Positions 47,537-57,576 of a stretch of DNA of 64,000 bases are shown piece after piece. The notes under the pieces were generated by a model. That model saw only the letters and a program-made list of their open reading frames with translations, had not been told where the DNA came from and did not search any database. Source of the DNA: Secundilactobacillus folii (lineage in GTDB: Bacteria; Bacillota; Bacilli; Lactobacillales; Lactobacillaceae). Both the position numbers and the translations under genes were made by a program. The stretch is taken from NCBI RefSeq assembly GCF_009720675.1, contig NZ_WNJO01000001.1, positions 308,785 through 372,784 on the forward strand. The letters are read 5' to 3'. Numbering within the stretch: the stretch's first letter is position 1; each line of letters opens with the position of its first letter.

Positions 47537-49800
47537 GTCTGATCCTCCTTTAAAAAGGTCTGCCAACGACCGCTACCAATTTGGTTAACGAACTGGTAGC
47601 GAATCATACCATCATGTTGAGTGTTGAATACGGGTATGTGGTCAGCAGCAAGTGTAGCAAGCGTTTCTTGATTTGGGTGCCCATATCGATTATTACGGCC
47701 GGCGGAAATGACACCGATTTTAGGTTGCAGCATTTTAACAACCTCTGGATCTGAAGAGGTTTTGCTGCCATGATGGCCTAATTTTAACACGTCAGTCCGT
47801 AATTCGGGATAGTGGGCCAAAATTTCTTTTTCCCCTGCCCGGTCTAAGTCACCGGTAAACAGCCAACGTAATCCGCCCATGTCACCTGCTAGAACCATTG
47901 AATCCTCATTGGTTCCCATACCGGGTTTGAAGGGGTGGACAACTCGCAACGTTGTCCCACTGATTGTCTGACCGGCCTGCACAGGCAAAATCATGGTTTG
48001 CACCAAATAAGGGCGCACCCGTTTCATAAACTGCTGATTATTGGTCATTCCAATTGGCACATAAAGCCGTTTAACGTTAACACCTTGAAGAACATCACCA
48101 ACGTCTCCTACGTGATCGGCGTCTTGATGTGACAAGCAAAGATTATCGATCCGCGAAATGCCCCGGCTTTTTAAGTAATTCAAACTGATTCGTTGAGCCC
48201 TGCTACGACCAGAAATCTTCTGGCCACCAAAATTAACTCGGCCACCAGTGTCGATCATGGTAACTTGCCTGTTAAATGGTGCTCGAACAAGAAAACTATC
48301 ACCCTGACCGATGTCAAAAAAAGTCACCTCGCCAGTCCTCGGAAAATGAATCCAAAGAAAGCTTCCTAAGTAAAGAATTGCTAACAAAGCACTAGCGCGT
48401 CGAACATAGTGCCGAGATAAGATCACCAGTGTAAAAATCATCATACTGGCGACCACTAGGACGGCAGGCTTCCCAAAAACAATCATCCCTGGCAGTCCAT
48501 CTACCCAGTTCAAACCGGCTGTAAAACTAAGTAGCAGCCACTCAGTAAAGTTGACAAGCCACGGCATTAAATGACCAAAGACGCCTGCCACTAAGACCAA
48601 CGGAAAGATACAGACACTAAAAACCGGTAGAATCAAGAGGTTAACGAACATCGTTAGCACGTGCCATTGGTAAATATGGTAAAGGATCAGTGGCAAACTG
48701 ACCAGATTTAACATAATCGTGGTTTTTAAAGGGCCCATTTGATGCGTGAACAACAGCCCCAAAGCTAAGCCATAGCTCAGCTGGCCGCCAAGGTGCATCA
48801 ATAAAGCTGGCTGAACGAAGAGGCCAAACAGAAGGCTTAACCCCCAGAGAGTCAATCCCGTGAGACGCCAGTTAAATATTTCGGCGAGTAAGCCAAGTGC
48901 TACGACAATAACAGCTCGAAACAGGCCCATTTGAGAACCCGCTAAGATGTAATAGGTCGGCAACAATATCAGTAGGCAAACAGCAATTGGCAATCGAGAA
49001 ACGCCAAACCGTTTGAGAAAAAACTCCACCAGCGACACGATCCAAACGATATGGAAACCGGAAATACTGAAGAGATGAATCAATCCCAAATCTGTGACAG
49101 CATTTAATGATTCATAAAAATCGGTTGCTCGCCAGCCCAAAAATAGCCCCTGAACGTATAACTGCAGCGTCTTGGGTAATTGAAAAGTCCGCCGGATCAG
49201 TTCAGCACGTAACGCGTGACAGGAATTAACCCACCAACTCACTGGTCCACTTGCATTGCTTATGGTGAGCGGCGTCAACCGGTCGATCTTAATCGTATTA
49301 TAAATGCCCTGATGAATCTGATACTGACGAAAATCAAACTCGTTAGCGTTGGTTGCTGGTGGTGGCTGACTAATATCGCCATGAACTTGCACGATGGCGG
49401 TCTTAGTTAGCCGATACCGGTCTAACTCTGCTTGATCATCAGCGAAATACTGCCCCTGAATCGTCTGTCCATCAGCGGTTTTTCCGCTTAGTTGGAGTCG
49501 TCCCGCTTCGATTCTCAACTCATCGGGTTGAACCTTTAAAATAAGGGTTTTACCCGTCTGGTCAGGCATTGTATTACTAATTGCAGCCTGTTGCGTGTGC
49601 CAGAACCAAACGCCAAAAAAGATGATTGAAACGGCTGCCCAAGCCATTAACCGTCGTTGCTTCAAACAGCAGATCCGAATAAACCAGACTAAGGTTAAAA
49701 TAAGCGACAGCCACGTCAAGCCAAAAAAGCAGCCACTTAAACAGCCGATTAAAATTGCGATCCAGATAACATTATGATTGATGTTCGTGCAGATAGGCAT
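47533..49800 (-). CDS. comEC: ComEC/Rec2 competence DNA channel
   Basis: ComEC is the inner-membrane channel that brings single-stranded DNA into the cell during transformation. The protein (755 residues from the ATG at 49800) has an N-terminal OB-like DUF4131 region, the multi-helix Competence domain (about residues 200-480, with DLGLIHLFSISGFHIVWI), and a C-terminal metallo-beta-lactamase domain with LSHQDADHVGDV and HHGSKTSSD. It appears intact. The start overlaps the end of comEB by about 29 bp; a TTG at 49833 is possible. Confidence 0.95.
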   Translation of the reverse strand: MPICTNINHNVIWIAILIGCLSGCFFGLTWLSLILTLVWFIRICCLKQRRLMAWAAVSIIFFGVWFWHTQQAAISNTMPDQTGKTLILKVQPDELRIEAGRLQLSGKTADGQTIQGQYFADDQAELDRYRLTKTAIVQVHGDISQPPPATNANEFDFRQYQIHQGIYNTIKIDRLTPLTISNASGPVSWWVNSCHALRAELIRRTFQLPKTLQLYVQGLFLGWRATDFYESLNAVTDLGLIHLFSISGFHIVWIVSLVEFFLKRFGVSRLPIAVCLLILLPTYYILAGSQMGLFRAVIVVALGLLAEIFNWRLTGLTLWGLSLLFGLFVQPALLMHLGGQLSYGLALGLLFTHQMGPLKTTIMLNLVSLPLILYHIYQWHVLTMFVNLLILPVFSVCIFPLVLVAGVFGHLMPWLVNFTEWLLLSFTAGLNWVDGLPGMIVFGKPAVLVVASMMIFTLVILSRHYVRRASALLAILYLGSFLWIHFPRTGEVTFFDIGQGDSFLVRAPFNRQVTMIDTGGRVNFGGQKISGRSRAQRISLNYLKSRGISRIDNLCLSHQDADHVGDVGDVLQGVNVKRLYVPIGMTNNQQFMKRVRPYLVQTMILPVQAGQTISGTTLRVVHPFKPGMGTNEDSMVLAGDMGGLRWLFTGDLDRAGEKEILAHYPELRTDVLKLGHHGSKTSSDPEVVKMLQPKIGVISAGRNNRYGHPNQETLATLAADHIPVFNTQHDGMIRYQFVNQIGSGRWQTFLKEDQT

Positions 49801-50260
49801 CAACTGAAGCCTGTTCAATGGCTTCAGGGTCAAGAGTCACCTGATTGAGTTCAACGTTTTTCAACTTGATCAAAGACATGGCATACGGATCATTATGATA
49901 ATTATGCAAGTAGGAAATCTTTTTAATCCCTGCCTGCAACAACATTTTGGTACATTGCAGACAAGGAAAATCAGTCACATAGATCTCAGCTCCATCCGTC
50001 GCTTCACCAAACTTAGCACACTGTAAAATCGCGTTCATTTCAGCGTGAATCGTCCGCAAACAGTGTCCATCGACTAAGTAACAGCCCTCGTCGACACAGT
50101 GTACATCACCAGAAACGGACCCGTTATAACCACCGGCAATAATTCGTCGATCACGGACAATCGTGGCACCAACTGAAAGCCGATTACAAGTACTGCGACT
50201 CGCTAATAATACTGATTGCATCATAAAGTATTGATCCCAAGGAATTCGTTTGTTAGCCAT
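49772..50260 (-). CDS. comEB: ComEB, dCMP deaminase family
   Basis: This 162-residue zinc deaminase has the motifs HAEMNAIL (zinc His and catalytic Glu) and PCLQCTKML (zinc Cys pair), and the family opening IPWDQYFMMQSVLLASRSTC. It converts dCMP to dUMP for thymidylate synthesis; although in the come operon, it is not essential for transformation in Bacillus. Length is normal. Confidence 0.96.
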   Translation of the reverse strand: MANKRIPWDQYFMMQSVLLASRSTCNRLSVGATIVRDRRIIAGGYNGSVSGDVHCVDEGCYLVDGHCLRTIHAEMNAILQCAKFGEATDGAEIYVTDFPCLQCTKMLLQAGIKKISYLHNYHNDPYAMSLIKLKNVELNQVTLDPEAIEQASVDAYLHEHQS

Positions 50261-50326
50261 ATTTGGCCGCCTCCATCTAATAAGTATCTGGTTCAGTATA
50301 CCAAATTTAAACTAAAGATGTGAACT

Positions 50327-51010
50327 CTAAACACTGACCTGTGGGCGAAGCCGTTCAAGCGTCTTATCACCAAAACCGTTGACGTTCTTAAGTTCATCTA
50401 CCGATTGGAAACCACCGTGCTCTTGTCTATAAGCCATGATTTTTTCAGCTTTTTTTTCACCCACACCGTCTAATTGTTGCAGACCATTAAGGTCAGCTGT
50501 ATTCAGATTCACTTGGGGTGCCTGACTCGAAGACTCTGCGCCACCAGCTGGACTAGTGGTTCCTGTGGCTGTGCTACCAGTATCGGTAGGGGCTTTCTCA
50601 CCGTGTTTCGGGATATAAACCACCTGCGAATCAGTTAATTTTTGAGCTAAATTGACTTGTTTTTGATCTGCTTGACTAGTAAATCCACCTGCTAATTGCA
50701 CAGCATCGATCACGCGCATTGAGGCATCTACTTTTTTCATCCCGGGCTGTTTAACGGCTCCTTTGACGTCCACATACATTGAAGTGTTCACCGCGGTCTG
50801 ACTGGTTGCCATCGAAGACCCTGACGTTGAAACAGCCCCTGAGTCAGACATCATCATTGACTGTGACTCGATTGCGGGTGATGACGACTGTGACCCAGAA
50901 CGAGTGCCGAGCATGAAAAGTCCGAGTGCAATTATGGTAGTCATACTTAGCCCAATGATCACCCAAGTTTGCCGGTTGGCGTTTTCTAGTAGTTCCCTTA
51001 ACCTATCCAC
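50327..51010 (-). CDS. comEA: ComEA competence DNA receptor
   Basis: ComEA binds double-stranded DNA at the outer face of the membrane and passes it to ComEC. The 227-residue protein has one N-terminal transmembrane helix (about residues 16-34), a Ser-rich linker, an SLBB domain (DVKGAVKQPGMKKVDASMRVIDAVQLAGG), a second flexible linker, and two C-terminal helix-hairpin-helix DNA-binding motifs (LNGLQQLDGVGEKKA and VNGFGDKTLERLRP). It is the first gene of the comEA-comEB-comEC-holA operon. Confidence 0.96.
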   Translation of the reverse strand: MDRLRELLENANRQTWVIIGLSMTTIIALGLFMLGTRSGSQSSSPAIESQSMMMSDSGAVSTSGSSMATSQTAVNTSMYVDVKGAVKQPGMKKVDASMRVIDAVQLAGGFTSQADQKQVNLAQKLTDSQVVYIPKHGEKAPTDTGSTATGTTSPAGGAESSSQAPQVNLNTADLNGLQQLDGVGEKKAEKIMAYRQEHGGFQSVDELKNVNGFGDKTLERLRPQVSV

Positions 51011-51052
51011 GTTCTCCCTCCTTTCTCTCTAAGGATAACTACGCCGAGAATC

Positions 51053-51096
51053 AAAAAACGTTTTGAGAAAATAAGAATCTTCTCAAAACGTTTTTT
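51053..51096 (-). terminator. Terminator of the coaD-ylbL transcript, ahead of comEA
   Basis: Perfect 17-bp stem, arms AAAAAACGTTTTGAGAA and TTCTCAAAACGTTTTTT, with a 10-nt loop. Confidence 0.88.
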
Positions 51097-51103
51097 TGAT
51101 GAT

Positions 51104-52153
51104 CTATTGATGAGTCTTTAGGTAGTGAAGAGCTTGGTTAAATGACGTGACTGGCACGACTTTCATCTTCGGAGCGACTTTTTTAGCCGTTTTTTTAGCT
51201 AACTGATAGTTTGTCACGTGCCCTTCTTCCAGTTGCAAAACAGTCTTTGTAGGCTTGATATAAGGCGCGAAGAAAACAGTGGCTCCAGCCTTTTTGGCCG
51301 CCACAACTTTCTTATCGATCCCGCCAATTTCACCGACGGAACCGTCCGGATTGATGGTTCCCGTTCCGGCAATCTTTCGACCATGACGAATGTTTTGACC
51401 CGTTAGCTGGCTGTAGATCTGCAAACTAAACATCAACCCACCAGAGGGACCGCCAATTTGACCTGGGTCAACGTTAATTTTTGGGGTCGTCTTAATTTTA
51501 ACGTTATCGGTCAAGCCAATACCAATTCCAGTGCGCCCATTTGATAATTTAATCAACGGTGCTTTGACCGTCTTCACACTCTTGCCACGCTGATACTGGA
51601 CGTGAAGCGCCGAACCCACTTTTTTCCTCGCAATGTATTTTTGGAAACCGTAAGCATTCTGAAAGTGGTGACCATCAACTTTAGTGATCGTATCGCCAAC
51701 TTTTAATTTATGCTTAAAGTGGGAATTGGCCTGAATCTCCATCACATAGATGCCTAAATACTTCTTGATCACGGGTTTATGAGCAGCTTTGACTGCAACC
51801 GCCTTCGCTTCGTTAATGGCACTTTGCATGTAAAAATCCTGCATCTTGATGTAGGTTGTGTTATTTTGACCGCCAGTAATACTTTGATTACTCTCAATTG
51901 AATTGTATGGTAAAACCTTTGCCATTAAGTATGTAATCGGACGCGCCTGAGCGAGTTTGACCGAAGTGATCATAAACTCACCCGAGCGTTTGTCAGGATG
52001 GTGTTTGATCGACACGAAAGATTTTAAATTATCCGCTGAGCCCGGAGATTCAATGTACTGTGACATTGGCCAGAAACAACCGACCAGAATCAGAACCATA
52101 ACAATGATACTGAGCCCATATTGGAAAACTTTTTTACGCGTTTGTTTTTGCAT
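51104..52153 (-). CDS. PDZ/Lon-type (S16) membrane protease, YlbL/SepM-like
   Basis: The 349-residue protein has an N-terminal transmembrane helix (about residues 11-30), an extracytoplasmic PDZ domain (about 130-210, LKVGDTITKVDGHHF) and a C-terminal S16 peptidase domain. The catalytic Ser lies in GGPSGGLMFS and the Lys in GGIDKKVVAAKKAG. The family includes streptococcal SepM, which trims a competence pheromone, and Bacillus YlbL. It follows coaD by 13 bp in the same operon. Confidence 0.92.
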   Translation of the reverse strand: MQKQTRKKVFQYGLSIIVMVLILVGCFWPMSQYIESPGSADNLKSFVSIKHHPDKRSGEFMITSVKLAQARPITYLMAKVLPYNSIESNQSITGGQNNTTYIKMQDFYMQSAINEAKAVAVKAAHKPVIKKYLGIYVMEIQANSHFKHKLKVGDTITKVDGHHFQNAYGFQKYIARKKVGSALHVQYQRGKSVKTVKAPLIKLSNGRTGIGIGLTDNVKIKTTPKINVDPGQIGGPSGGLMFSLQIYSQLTGQNIRHGRKIAGTGTINPDGSVGEIGGIDKKVVAAKKAGATVFFAPYIKPTKTVLQLEEGHVTNYQLAKKTAKKVAPKMKVVPVTSFNQALHYLKTHQ

Positions 52154-52166
52154 ATTATTCGACCCT

Positions 52167-52637
52167 TTATTTTTGATTTAAAGCTTGCGCAACCGCAGGC
52201 GGAACAAGCGCAGAAACGTCACCGTTAAAGTGCAGAACTTCCTTCAAGAGCGTAGAAGAAATAAAAGCGTACCGCGGATCAGTCACTAAAAAGACTGATT
52301 CAATCGATTCATCTAAGTAGTGATTCATGTTTGCGATGTTAGCTTCATAGTCGAGATCCTTACCATCACGAAGGCCTCTAATGATAACGGATCCACCGAC
52401 TCTTTTAACAAAATCAACCGTTAACCCGCCTTCCGCTTGAACACTTACATTTGGCAAGTGACTAACGCTTTTTTTAATCAAATCGACCCGTTCATCGGTG
52501 GAAAACAGCGCTTTCTTACTTGTATTGATACCAACCGTTACGATCAGGTGATCGAATAACCGACTAGCCCGTTCAATAATATTTAGGTGTCCCATCGTTA
52601 ACGGATCAAAACTACCTGGATAAACTGCAATCGTCAT
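52167..52637 (-). CDS. coaD: Phosphopantetheine adenylyltransferase
   Basis: CoaD makes dephospho-CoA from 4'-phosphopantetheine and ATP. The 156-residue enzyme shows YPGSFDPLTMGHLNII (the TxGH nucleotidyltransferase motif) and YAFISSTLLKEV near the C-terminus. I chose the ATG at 52637, which is better spaced from GGAGG than the one at 52643. It overlaps or abuts rsmD, a nearly universal neighbour. Confidence 0.98.
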   Translation of the reverse strand: MTIAVYPGSFDPLTMGHLNIIERASRLFDHLIVTVGINTSKKALFSTDERVDLIKKSVSHLPNVSVQAEGGLTVDFVKRVGGSVIIRGLRDGKDLDYEANIANMNHYLDESIESVFLVTDPRYAFISSTLLKEVLHFNGDVSALVPPAVAQALNQK

Positions 52638-52639
52638 TG

Positions 52640-53200
52640 TCATTCGCCTCCATGATATTCATAAACCGTAATTTTAGTGATGCCATAAGACTTATGGACC
52701 GTTCGTTCGCAAGCACCGATCCGTTCGGGCATTTCAGCTTCTTGATTAGTTTCACACATGATGCGGCAATTAAGATTTAGCATACCAGCGACCATCAATT
52801 GGTTAATTTCTTGGACGATTTTTTGCTCTCGGTACGGAGGATCAAAATAAATCAAATCAAAGGTTTGGTTCTGAGCCTGAAGCTGTTTCAGCGCAACCTC
52901 AGCATCACGCTTGATCACCGTAAATTTAGCCGGCTGCTTGGTGACTTCAATATTTTGCTTGATCGTTTTGACGGCAGCGGCTTGCTTATCAATTAGAACG
53001 GCATGCTCTATCCCCCTTGAAACACCTTCAATGCTGAGACCGCCTGAACCTGCAAAAAGATCCAAGCTGCGCCCACCATCAAAGTACGGTCCCAAAATAT
53101 TGAACACCGCTTCCTTGACCTTATCCGTTGTGGGTCGCGTCTTCATACCGGGCACTGCGCGCAAGCGTCGGCCACCATATTCACCGGCTACAACTCGCAT
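52640..53200 (-). CDS. rsmD: 16S rRNA (guanine966-N2)-methyltransferase RsmD
   Basis: RsmD methylates G966 of 16S rRNA during 30S assembly. The 186-residue Rossmann-fold methyltransferase shows the SAM loop LDLFAGSGGLSIE and the catalytic DPPY motif (YFDPPYRE), plus the N-terminal GGRRLRAVPGMKTRPTTDKV typical of the family. It lies between ylbG and coaD. Confidence 0.97.
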   Translation of the reverse strand: MRVVAGEYGGRRLRAVPGMKTRPTTDKVKEAVFNILGPYFDGGRSLDLFAGSGGLSIEGVSRGIEHAVLIDKQAAAVKTIKQNIEVTKQPAKFTVIKRDAEVALKQLQAQNQTFDLIYFDPPYREQKIVQEINQLMVAGMLNLNCRIMCETNQEAEMPERIGACERTVHKSYGITKITVYEYHGGE

Positions 53201-53488
53201 CTACTCGTCATCCTCCTCAAAATTGACCTGTTCATCCTTGTTTTGCGAATCACCAGACAGACCCAACAGCTCCATGAGTGTATCGTGCGGAGATTCAATG
53301 ATTCGTTTCACAAACCTGAGCTGTTTCAGCTTGCCAATGATTTCTTGACTTTCATCTTGATTGACGTATAAAACCGCGTAGCGCATCCTTTTAGAAACGT
53401 ACTCCAAATGGCCAAAACGCTTTAATTGCCGGACTTGACGCAAACTGGCCACGTAAACAACAAGACTAGTTCGAGCTTGAATATCCAC
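53201..53488 (-). CDS. ylbG: YlbG family protein (DUF2129), GTG start
   Basis: This small cytoplasmic protein of 95 residues shows the family pattern RTSLVVYVASLRQVRQLKRFGHLEYVSKRMRY and a C-terminal acidic tail (NFEEDDE). Its GTG start shares a base with the ftsW stop (TAGTG), and its end meets rsmD. The function is not known, although it is conserved in this position in Firmicutes. Confidence 0.93.
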   Translation of the reverse strand: MDIQARTSLVVYVASLRQVRQLKRFGHLEYVSKRMRYAVLYVNQDESQEIIGKLKQLRFVKRIIESPHDTLMELLGLSGDSQNKDEQVNFEEDDE

Positions 53489-54642
53489 TATGATTCCCTC
53501 TTCCTGCGCTCCTGCGCACTAATATTTAAAACTGCCCCGAGTGAAAGCGCCAGTGAAAACATACTTGAACCACCGTAACTAATGAACGGGAAAGTTACCC
53601 CGGTAATTGGAAGCCAGCCGACGACACCACCGACGTTAATGATGGCTTGGACGCTAAAGTAAGTGGCAACACCGTAACAAACCAACGTATAAAATGGGTT
53701 ATCCGACCGCATTCCGATTTTGATCATCCGCCACACCATTACACCAAGTAACAGTAGGATGATAATTATACCGACAAGCCCCAGTTCCTCACCAATGATC
53801 GACATAATAAAGTCGGTGTTAGGTTCCGGCAAAAAGCCCCGCTTTTGAATCGAATTACCAAGGCCAACACCAAATAACCCACCGTTACTCAACGCATAAT
53901 AAGAGTTAACCAACTGCGACCCAGTTGTGCTGGCGTGGCCAAAGGGATCAACAAAGGCCACTAACCGCGCTAGTTTATAGGATTTCACAAGCCCTGACTC
54001 TGACAGTTTTAGTGCAATTGGAAAAACAATTCCCACTACAAATACCACGGCAGCTCCAAAGATTGCAAAACTGCGCTTATATTTAATTCCTGAACTAAGA
54101 CACATGATAAACACGATGGCGGAGATAATAGTGGCGCTCCCCATATCAGGTTGAATAAAAACTAAGCCAATGAGGACAGCAGCCATCAGCAATGGCAGCC
54201 ACATCAGTTGCCACCAATGGCCGTGAATTAAGTCGGAAGCTTGACCCGGCATGGTCAGTGCTTTGGCAACAAAAAGAATCAAAAAAATTTTGACAAATTC
54301 GGCCGGTTGCAGTGAGAACGGCCCAATATGTATCCAGCCAGCTGCACCATTGATCGTTTGGCCCTTCGCCAACAGGTAAAATAGGATTGCTAGCAAGATG
54401 ATATAACCAATGCCCATGAGTTTACCACTGCGCAAAACATCCGTTTTCATTGCCGTAACAAAGATTAATATGACGATACCAATCAAAACGTAAAATAGTT
54501 GCTTAAACAAATAAGCGATCGGCGTGGACCCCATTTGAACCGCCACGTTAGAGCTTGAAGAGTAGACCATTACCACCCCAATGCTGCACAGCAGCAAATA
54601 AGGTACCACAAGCCAGTAATCAATTTTTCTTAATTTATTCAT
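53488..54642 (-). CDS. ftsW: FtsW, lipid-II glycosyltransferase of the division machinery
   Basis: FtsW polymerises septal peptidoglycan with its partner penicillin-binding protein. The 384-residue integral membrane protein of the SEDS family has about ten helices and the signatures MVYSSSS, FSLQPAEFVKIF (with Glu of the SEDS core), QPDMGSA and the C-terminal GVTFPFISYGGSS. I chose the ATG at 54642 because GGGGAG precedes it. RodA is an alternative name for a close paralogue, but the gene neighbourhood (typA and ylbG) fits FtsW. Confidence 0.93.
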   Translation of the reverse strand: MNKLRKIDYWLVVPYLLLCSIGVVMVYSSSSNVAVQMGSTPIAYLFKQLFYVLIGIVILIFVTAMKTDVLRSGKLMGIGYIILLAILFYLLAKGQTINGAAGWIHIGPFSLQPAEFVKIFLILFVAKALTMPGQASDLIHGHWWQLMWLPLLMAAVLIGLVFIQPDMGSATIISAIVFIMCLSSGIKYKRSFAIFGAAVVFVVGIVFPIALKLSESGLVKSYKLARLVAFVDPFGHASTTGSQLVNSYYALSNGGLFGVGLGNSIQKRGFLPEPNTDFIMSIIGEELGLVGIIIILLLLGVMVWRMIKIGMRSDNPFYTLVCYGVATYFSVQAIINVGGVVGWLPITGVTFPFISYGGSSMFSLALSLGAVLNISAQERRKRES

Positions 54643-54757
54643 TAACGCTCCCCACACCACTTCAAAGTATTTCTTCATGTAAACTCTTTTGATTATAGCA
54701 TATTGCCCTGTTTTCATGTTAGCTCAGGGATAAACCTTTACTTTTTCATTGTTAACA

Positions 54758-54797
54758 AAAAAGATTGAATATCCATAAAGGGACATTCAATCTTTTT
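54758..54797 (-). terminator. Terminator of typA
   Basis: Perfect 13-bp stem AAAAAGATTGAAT (54758-54770) / ATTCAATCTTTTT (54785-54797). Confidence 0.87.
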
Positions 54798-54832
54798 AAA
54801 ATACAGTTGAACTGCTCAATTAAGCAACCTGC

Positions 54833-56668
54833 TTAGTTGTGACGTGCTCGCTTAGCAGCCTTTTCACGAGCGTTAGTATCCAAAATTTGCTTCCGGAGAC
54901 GAACGTGATGGGGCGTAACTTCACAATATTCATCATTATTCAAGAATTCAAGTGACTCTTCAAGTGACAAATGGGTTGGTGTCTTGATACGCGCCATATC
55001 ATCGGAACCGGCAGCCCGCACGTTAGTCAGGTTCTTACCCTTGGTGATGTTGACAGTAATGTCGTTTTCACGACTATTTTCACCAACAATCATCCCTTCA
55101 TACACATCGGTACCTGGATCGATTAGGAGTGTTCCACGACTTTCAATACCCATCATGGCATAGGTGGTTGCTTTACCAGCGTTCATTGAAACCAAAGTAC
55201 CTTTTGAACGACCTGGATTCCAGTTCTTGATAACTGGACCGTACTTCTTAAAGGTATGGTTCAAGATGCCGTAACCACGAGTCATTGACATGAATTCTGT
55301 TGAGTAGCCGATCAAACCACGAGAAGGTGCTAAGAAGGTCAAACGAGTCTGACCGTTATCAGTACTTTCCATGTTCTGCATCTCACCCTTACGCTGTGAT
55401 AGCGAGTCGATCACACTACCGGTATATTCATCTGGTGTATCGATTTGAACCTCTTCAAACGGTTCGCTTTGAACACCATCAACGTTACGATAGATAACTT
55501 CTGGACGTGAAACTTGAAGTTCGAAGCCTTCCCGACGAAGGGTTTCAATCAGAATCGAAAGGTGCAACTCACCACGACCAGATACGACCCACGCACCTGG
55601 TTCGTCAGTATCGTCAACCCGCAACGACACATCAGTCTCCAGCTCAGTCTTTAAACGGTCTTCCAACTGACGGCTAGTCACGAATTTGCCATCTTGCCCG
55701 GCAAATGGCGAGTTATTGGTCCGGAAAGTCATTTGTAACGTTGGTTCATCGATTCGCAGAATTGGTAGGGCTTCTTGCGTATCAGAAGCCGTGACGGTTT
55801 CACCAACGTTAATGTCATCCATACCAGAAACGGCAATCAGATCACCAGCCTTGGCTTCATTGATTTCCAACCGTTTCAGGCCAAAGAAACCAAACAATTT
55901 AGTGACCCGGAAGTTCTTGGTCGAACCATCAAGCTTCATCACAGTGACGTTGTCGCCCACTTTAATGCTGCCACGGAAGATCCGGCCGATCCCAACACGA
56001 CCAACAAAATCGTTATAATCCAACATTGCAACTTGGAACTGAAGTGGTTCGTCGGAATTATCGATTGGCGATGGAATGTGCTTGATGATGGTGTCAAAAA
56101 TTGGCTTCATCGTGTGCTCTTGAGTGTCCAAATCAGGATCATAGCTGGAAGTTCCGTTCATGGCTGAGGCGTAAACAACTGGGAAATCCAGTTGGTCTTC
56201 GTCAGCACCGAGTTCAATGAACAAATCCAAAACTTCGTCAACCACTTCTGAAGGACGGGCCCCTGGTCGGTCGACCTTGTTGATCACAACGATTGGTGTC
56301 AAATGTTGTTCCAAAGCTTTTTTCAACACAAACCGGGTTTGTGGCATCGTCCCTTCGAAGGCATCAACAACCAGCAAAACACCGTCGACCATTCGCATGA
56401 TCCGCTCAACTTCACCACCGAAGTCAGCGTGTCCTGGGGTATCCAAGATGTTGATCTGCTTGTCCCCATAACGAACAGCAGTGTTTTTCGAAAGGATCGT
56501 AATCCCACGTTCCTTTTCGATAGCGTTAGAGTCAAGCGCACGGTCACCAATTTCCGTGTGTTCATCTAAAGTATCTGATTGTTTTAATAATTCATTGACC
56601 AAGGTCGTCTTACCATGGTCAACGTGGGCAATAATTGCGATGTTACGAATGTCATCTCTGGTTTTCAA
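54833..56668 (-). CDS. typA: Ribosome-associated translational GTPase TypA/BipA
   Basis: TypA is an EF-G-like GTPase that helps 50S assembly and stress growth. The 611-residue protein has [20 protein letters not shown] and [10 protein letters not shown] motifs, EF-G-like domains III and V, and the BipA-specific C-terminal domain (about 480-611, [20 protein letters not shown]). Length is normal. It is a separate transcript with its own terminator. Confidence 0.98.
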   Translation of the reverse strand: MKTRDDIRNIAIIAHVDHGKTTLVNELLKQSDTLDEHTEIGDRALDSNAIEKERGITILSKNTAVRYGDKQINILDTPGHADFGGEVERIMRMVDGVLLVVDAFEGTMPQTRFVLKKALEQHLTPIVVINKVDRPGARPSEVVDEVLDLFIELGADEDQLDFPVVYASAMNGTSSYDPDLDTQEHTMKPIFDTIIKHIPSPIDNSDEPLQFQVAMLDYNDFVGRVGIGRIFRGSIKVGDNVTVMKLDGSTKNFRVTKLFGFFGLKRLEINEAKAGDLIAVSGMDDINVGETVTASDTQEALPILRIDEPTLQMTFRTNNSPFAGQDGKFVTSRQLEDRLKTELETDVSLRVDDTDEPGAWVVSGRGELHLSILIETLRREGFELQVSRPEVIYRNVDGVQSEPFEEVQIDTPDEYTGSVIDSLSQRKGEMQNMESTDNGQTRLTFLAPSRGLIGYSTEFMSMTRGYGILNHTFKKYGPVIKNWNPGRSKGTLVSMNAGKATTYAMMGIESRGTLLIDPGTDVYEGMIVGENSRENDITVNITKGKNLTNVRAAGSDDMARIKTPTHLSLEESLEFLNNDEYCEVTPHHVRLRKQILDTNAREKAAKRARHN

Positions 56669-56766
56669 AATGTTGTTCTTCCTTTCATAAAAGCATGATT
56701 CTAAACTTATTTAATGGTCAAAATGCAGCGCAGTCTTAACACTCTACACCTTGACTTGACGCCATA

Positions 56767-56792
56767 AAAAAACTGTGACCAGCGTCACAGTC
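56767..56792 (-). terminator. Terminator of the IMPase-family gene
   Basis: Perfect stem ACTGTGAC / GTCACAGT with a CAGC loop and a run of seven T on the minus strand. Confidence 0.88.
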
Positions 56793-56799
56793 AGACGTT

Positions 56800-57576
56800 T
56801 TAACCGATGATTGGCAGAATGTCTTGTTGTGCTTTTACCGTTGCTACCATTACGAAGTCTGATGATAGCATATCTAGTGCCTGTCCGTCAACTGTCGTAG
56901 CTGTAAGTCCCAGACTTTCAGCGAGAATTTTGCCAGCGCCAAAATCCCACGGCTTTAAATATGAGAGGTAAGCCACAATCTCACCAGTCAGCAAATGAAT
57001 CATTTCGATGCCAGCTGAACCGTAGACTCTAAGCCCCGAACTAGCTTCGACGACGGCTTGCAGGTTCTTGTAATTATGCACCAGCATTGGAGCGCTGACA
57101 CTGACAAGGCCATCACGTAAATTGAGGTTAGCTGGCGCAGATAGTGGCTCATCATTTTTGAAAACCCCAATTTGTGGACCACCAGAGTAAATAACGTCGT
57201 TCATCACATCATAGACGTAACCAAGAACACCCTCACCATCGATGTAGAGTGCAATCATGATAGCAAAGTGGTCATGTTGCTTAACAAAGTTCATTGTCCC
57301 ATCGATTGGATCAACGACCCACACCCAGCCGGAGGTCTGCTTGATCTGATCGCCAAAACCTTCCTCACCTAAAATTTGACTCTTAGGTGCAAATGTCCGA
57401 ATCTTATTGATCAGCAACTTTTCATTTTCCTTATCGACGTTAGTGACCAGATCCTTACGACTAGTTTTTTCCGAAACATTAAGGTTTTGTTGCATTTTCC
57501 CCAAAATAAAGCTTCTTGAGGCTTGCAGCCACTGTTTCACTGCACGATTGACCCGGTGTAATTCAGCTTCGTTCAT
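56800..57576 (-). CDS. Inositol monophosphatase family protein
   Basis: The 258-residue Mg2+-dependent phosphatase shows the three metal-site motifs: GEEGFGD (Glu), VDPIDGTMNF (Asp-Pro-x-Asp-Gly-Thr) and the C-terminal KPWDFGAGK. Substrates in the family include inositol monophosphate, 3'-phosphoadenosine phosphate and NADP; the true one is not known here. The gene follows the UPF0223 gene with a 14-bp overlap, so they share a transcript. Confidence 0.93.
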   Translation of the reverse strand: MNEAELHRVNRAVKQWLQASRSFILGKMQQNLNVSEKTSRKDLVTNVDKENEKLLINKIRTFAPKSQILGEEGFGDQIKQTSGWVWVVDPIDGTMNFVKQHDHFAIMIALYIDGEGVLGYVYDVMNDVIYSGGPQIGVFKNDEPLSAPANLNLRDGLVSVSAPMLVHNYKNLQAVVEASSGLRVYGSAGIEMIHLLTGEIVAYLSYLKPWDFGAGKILAESLGLTATTVDGQALDMLSSDFVMVATVKAQQDILPIIG

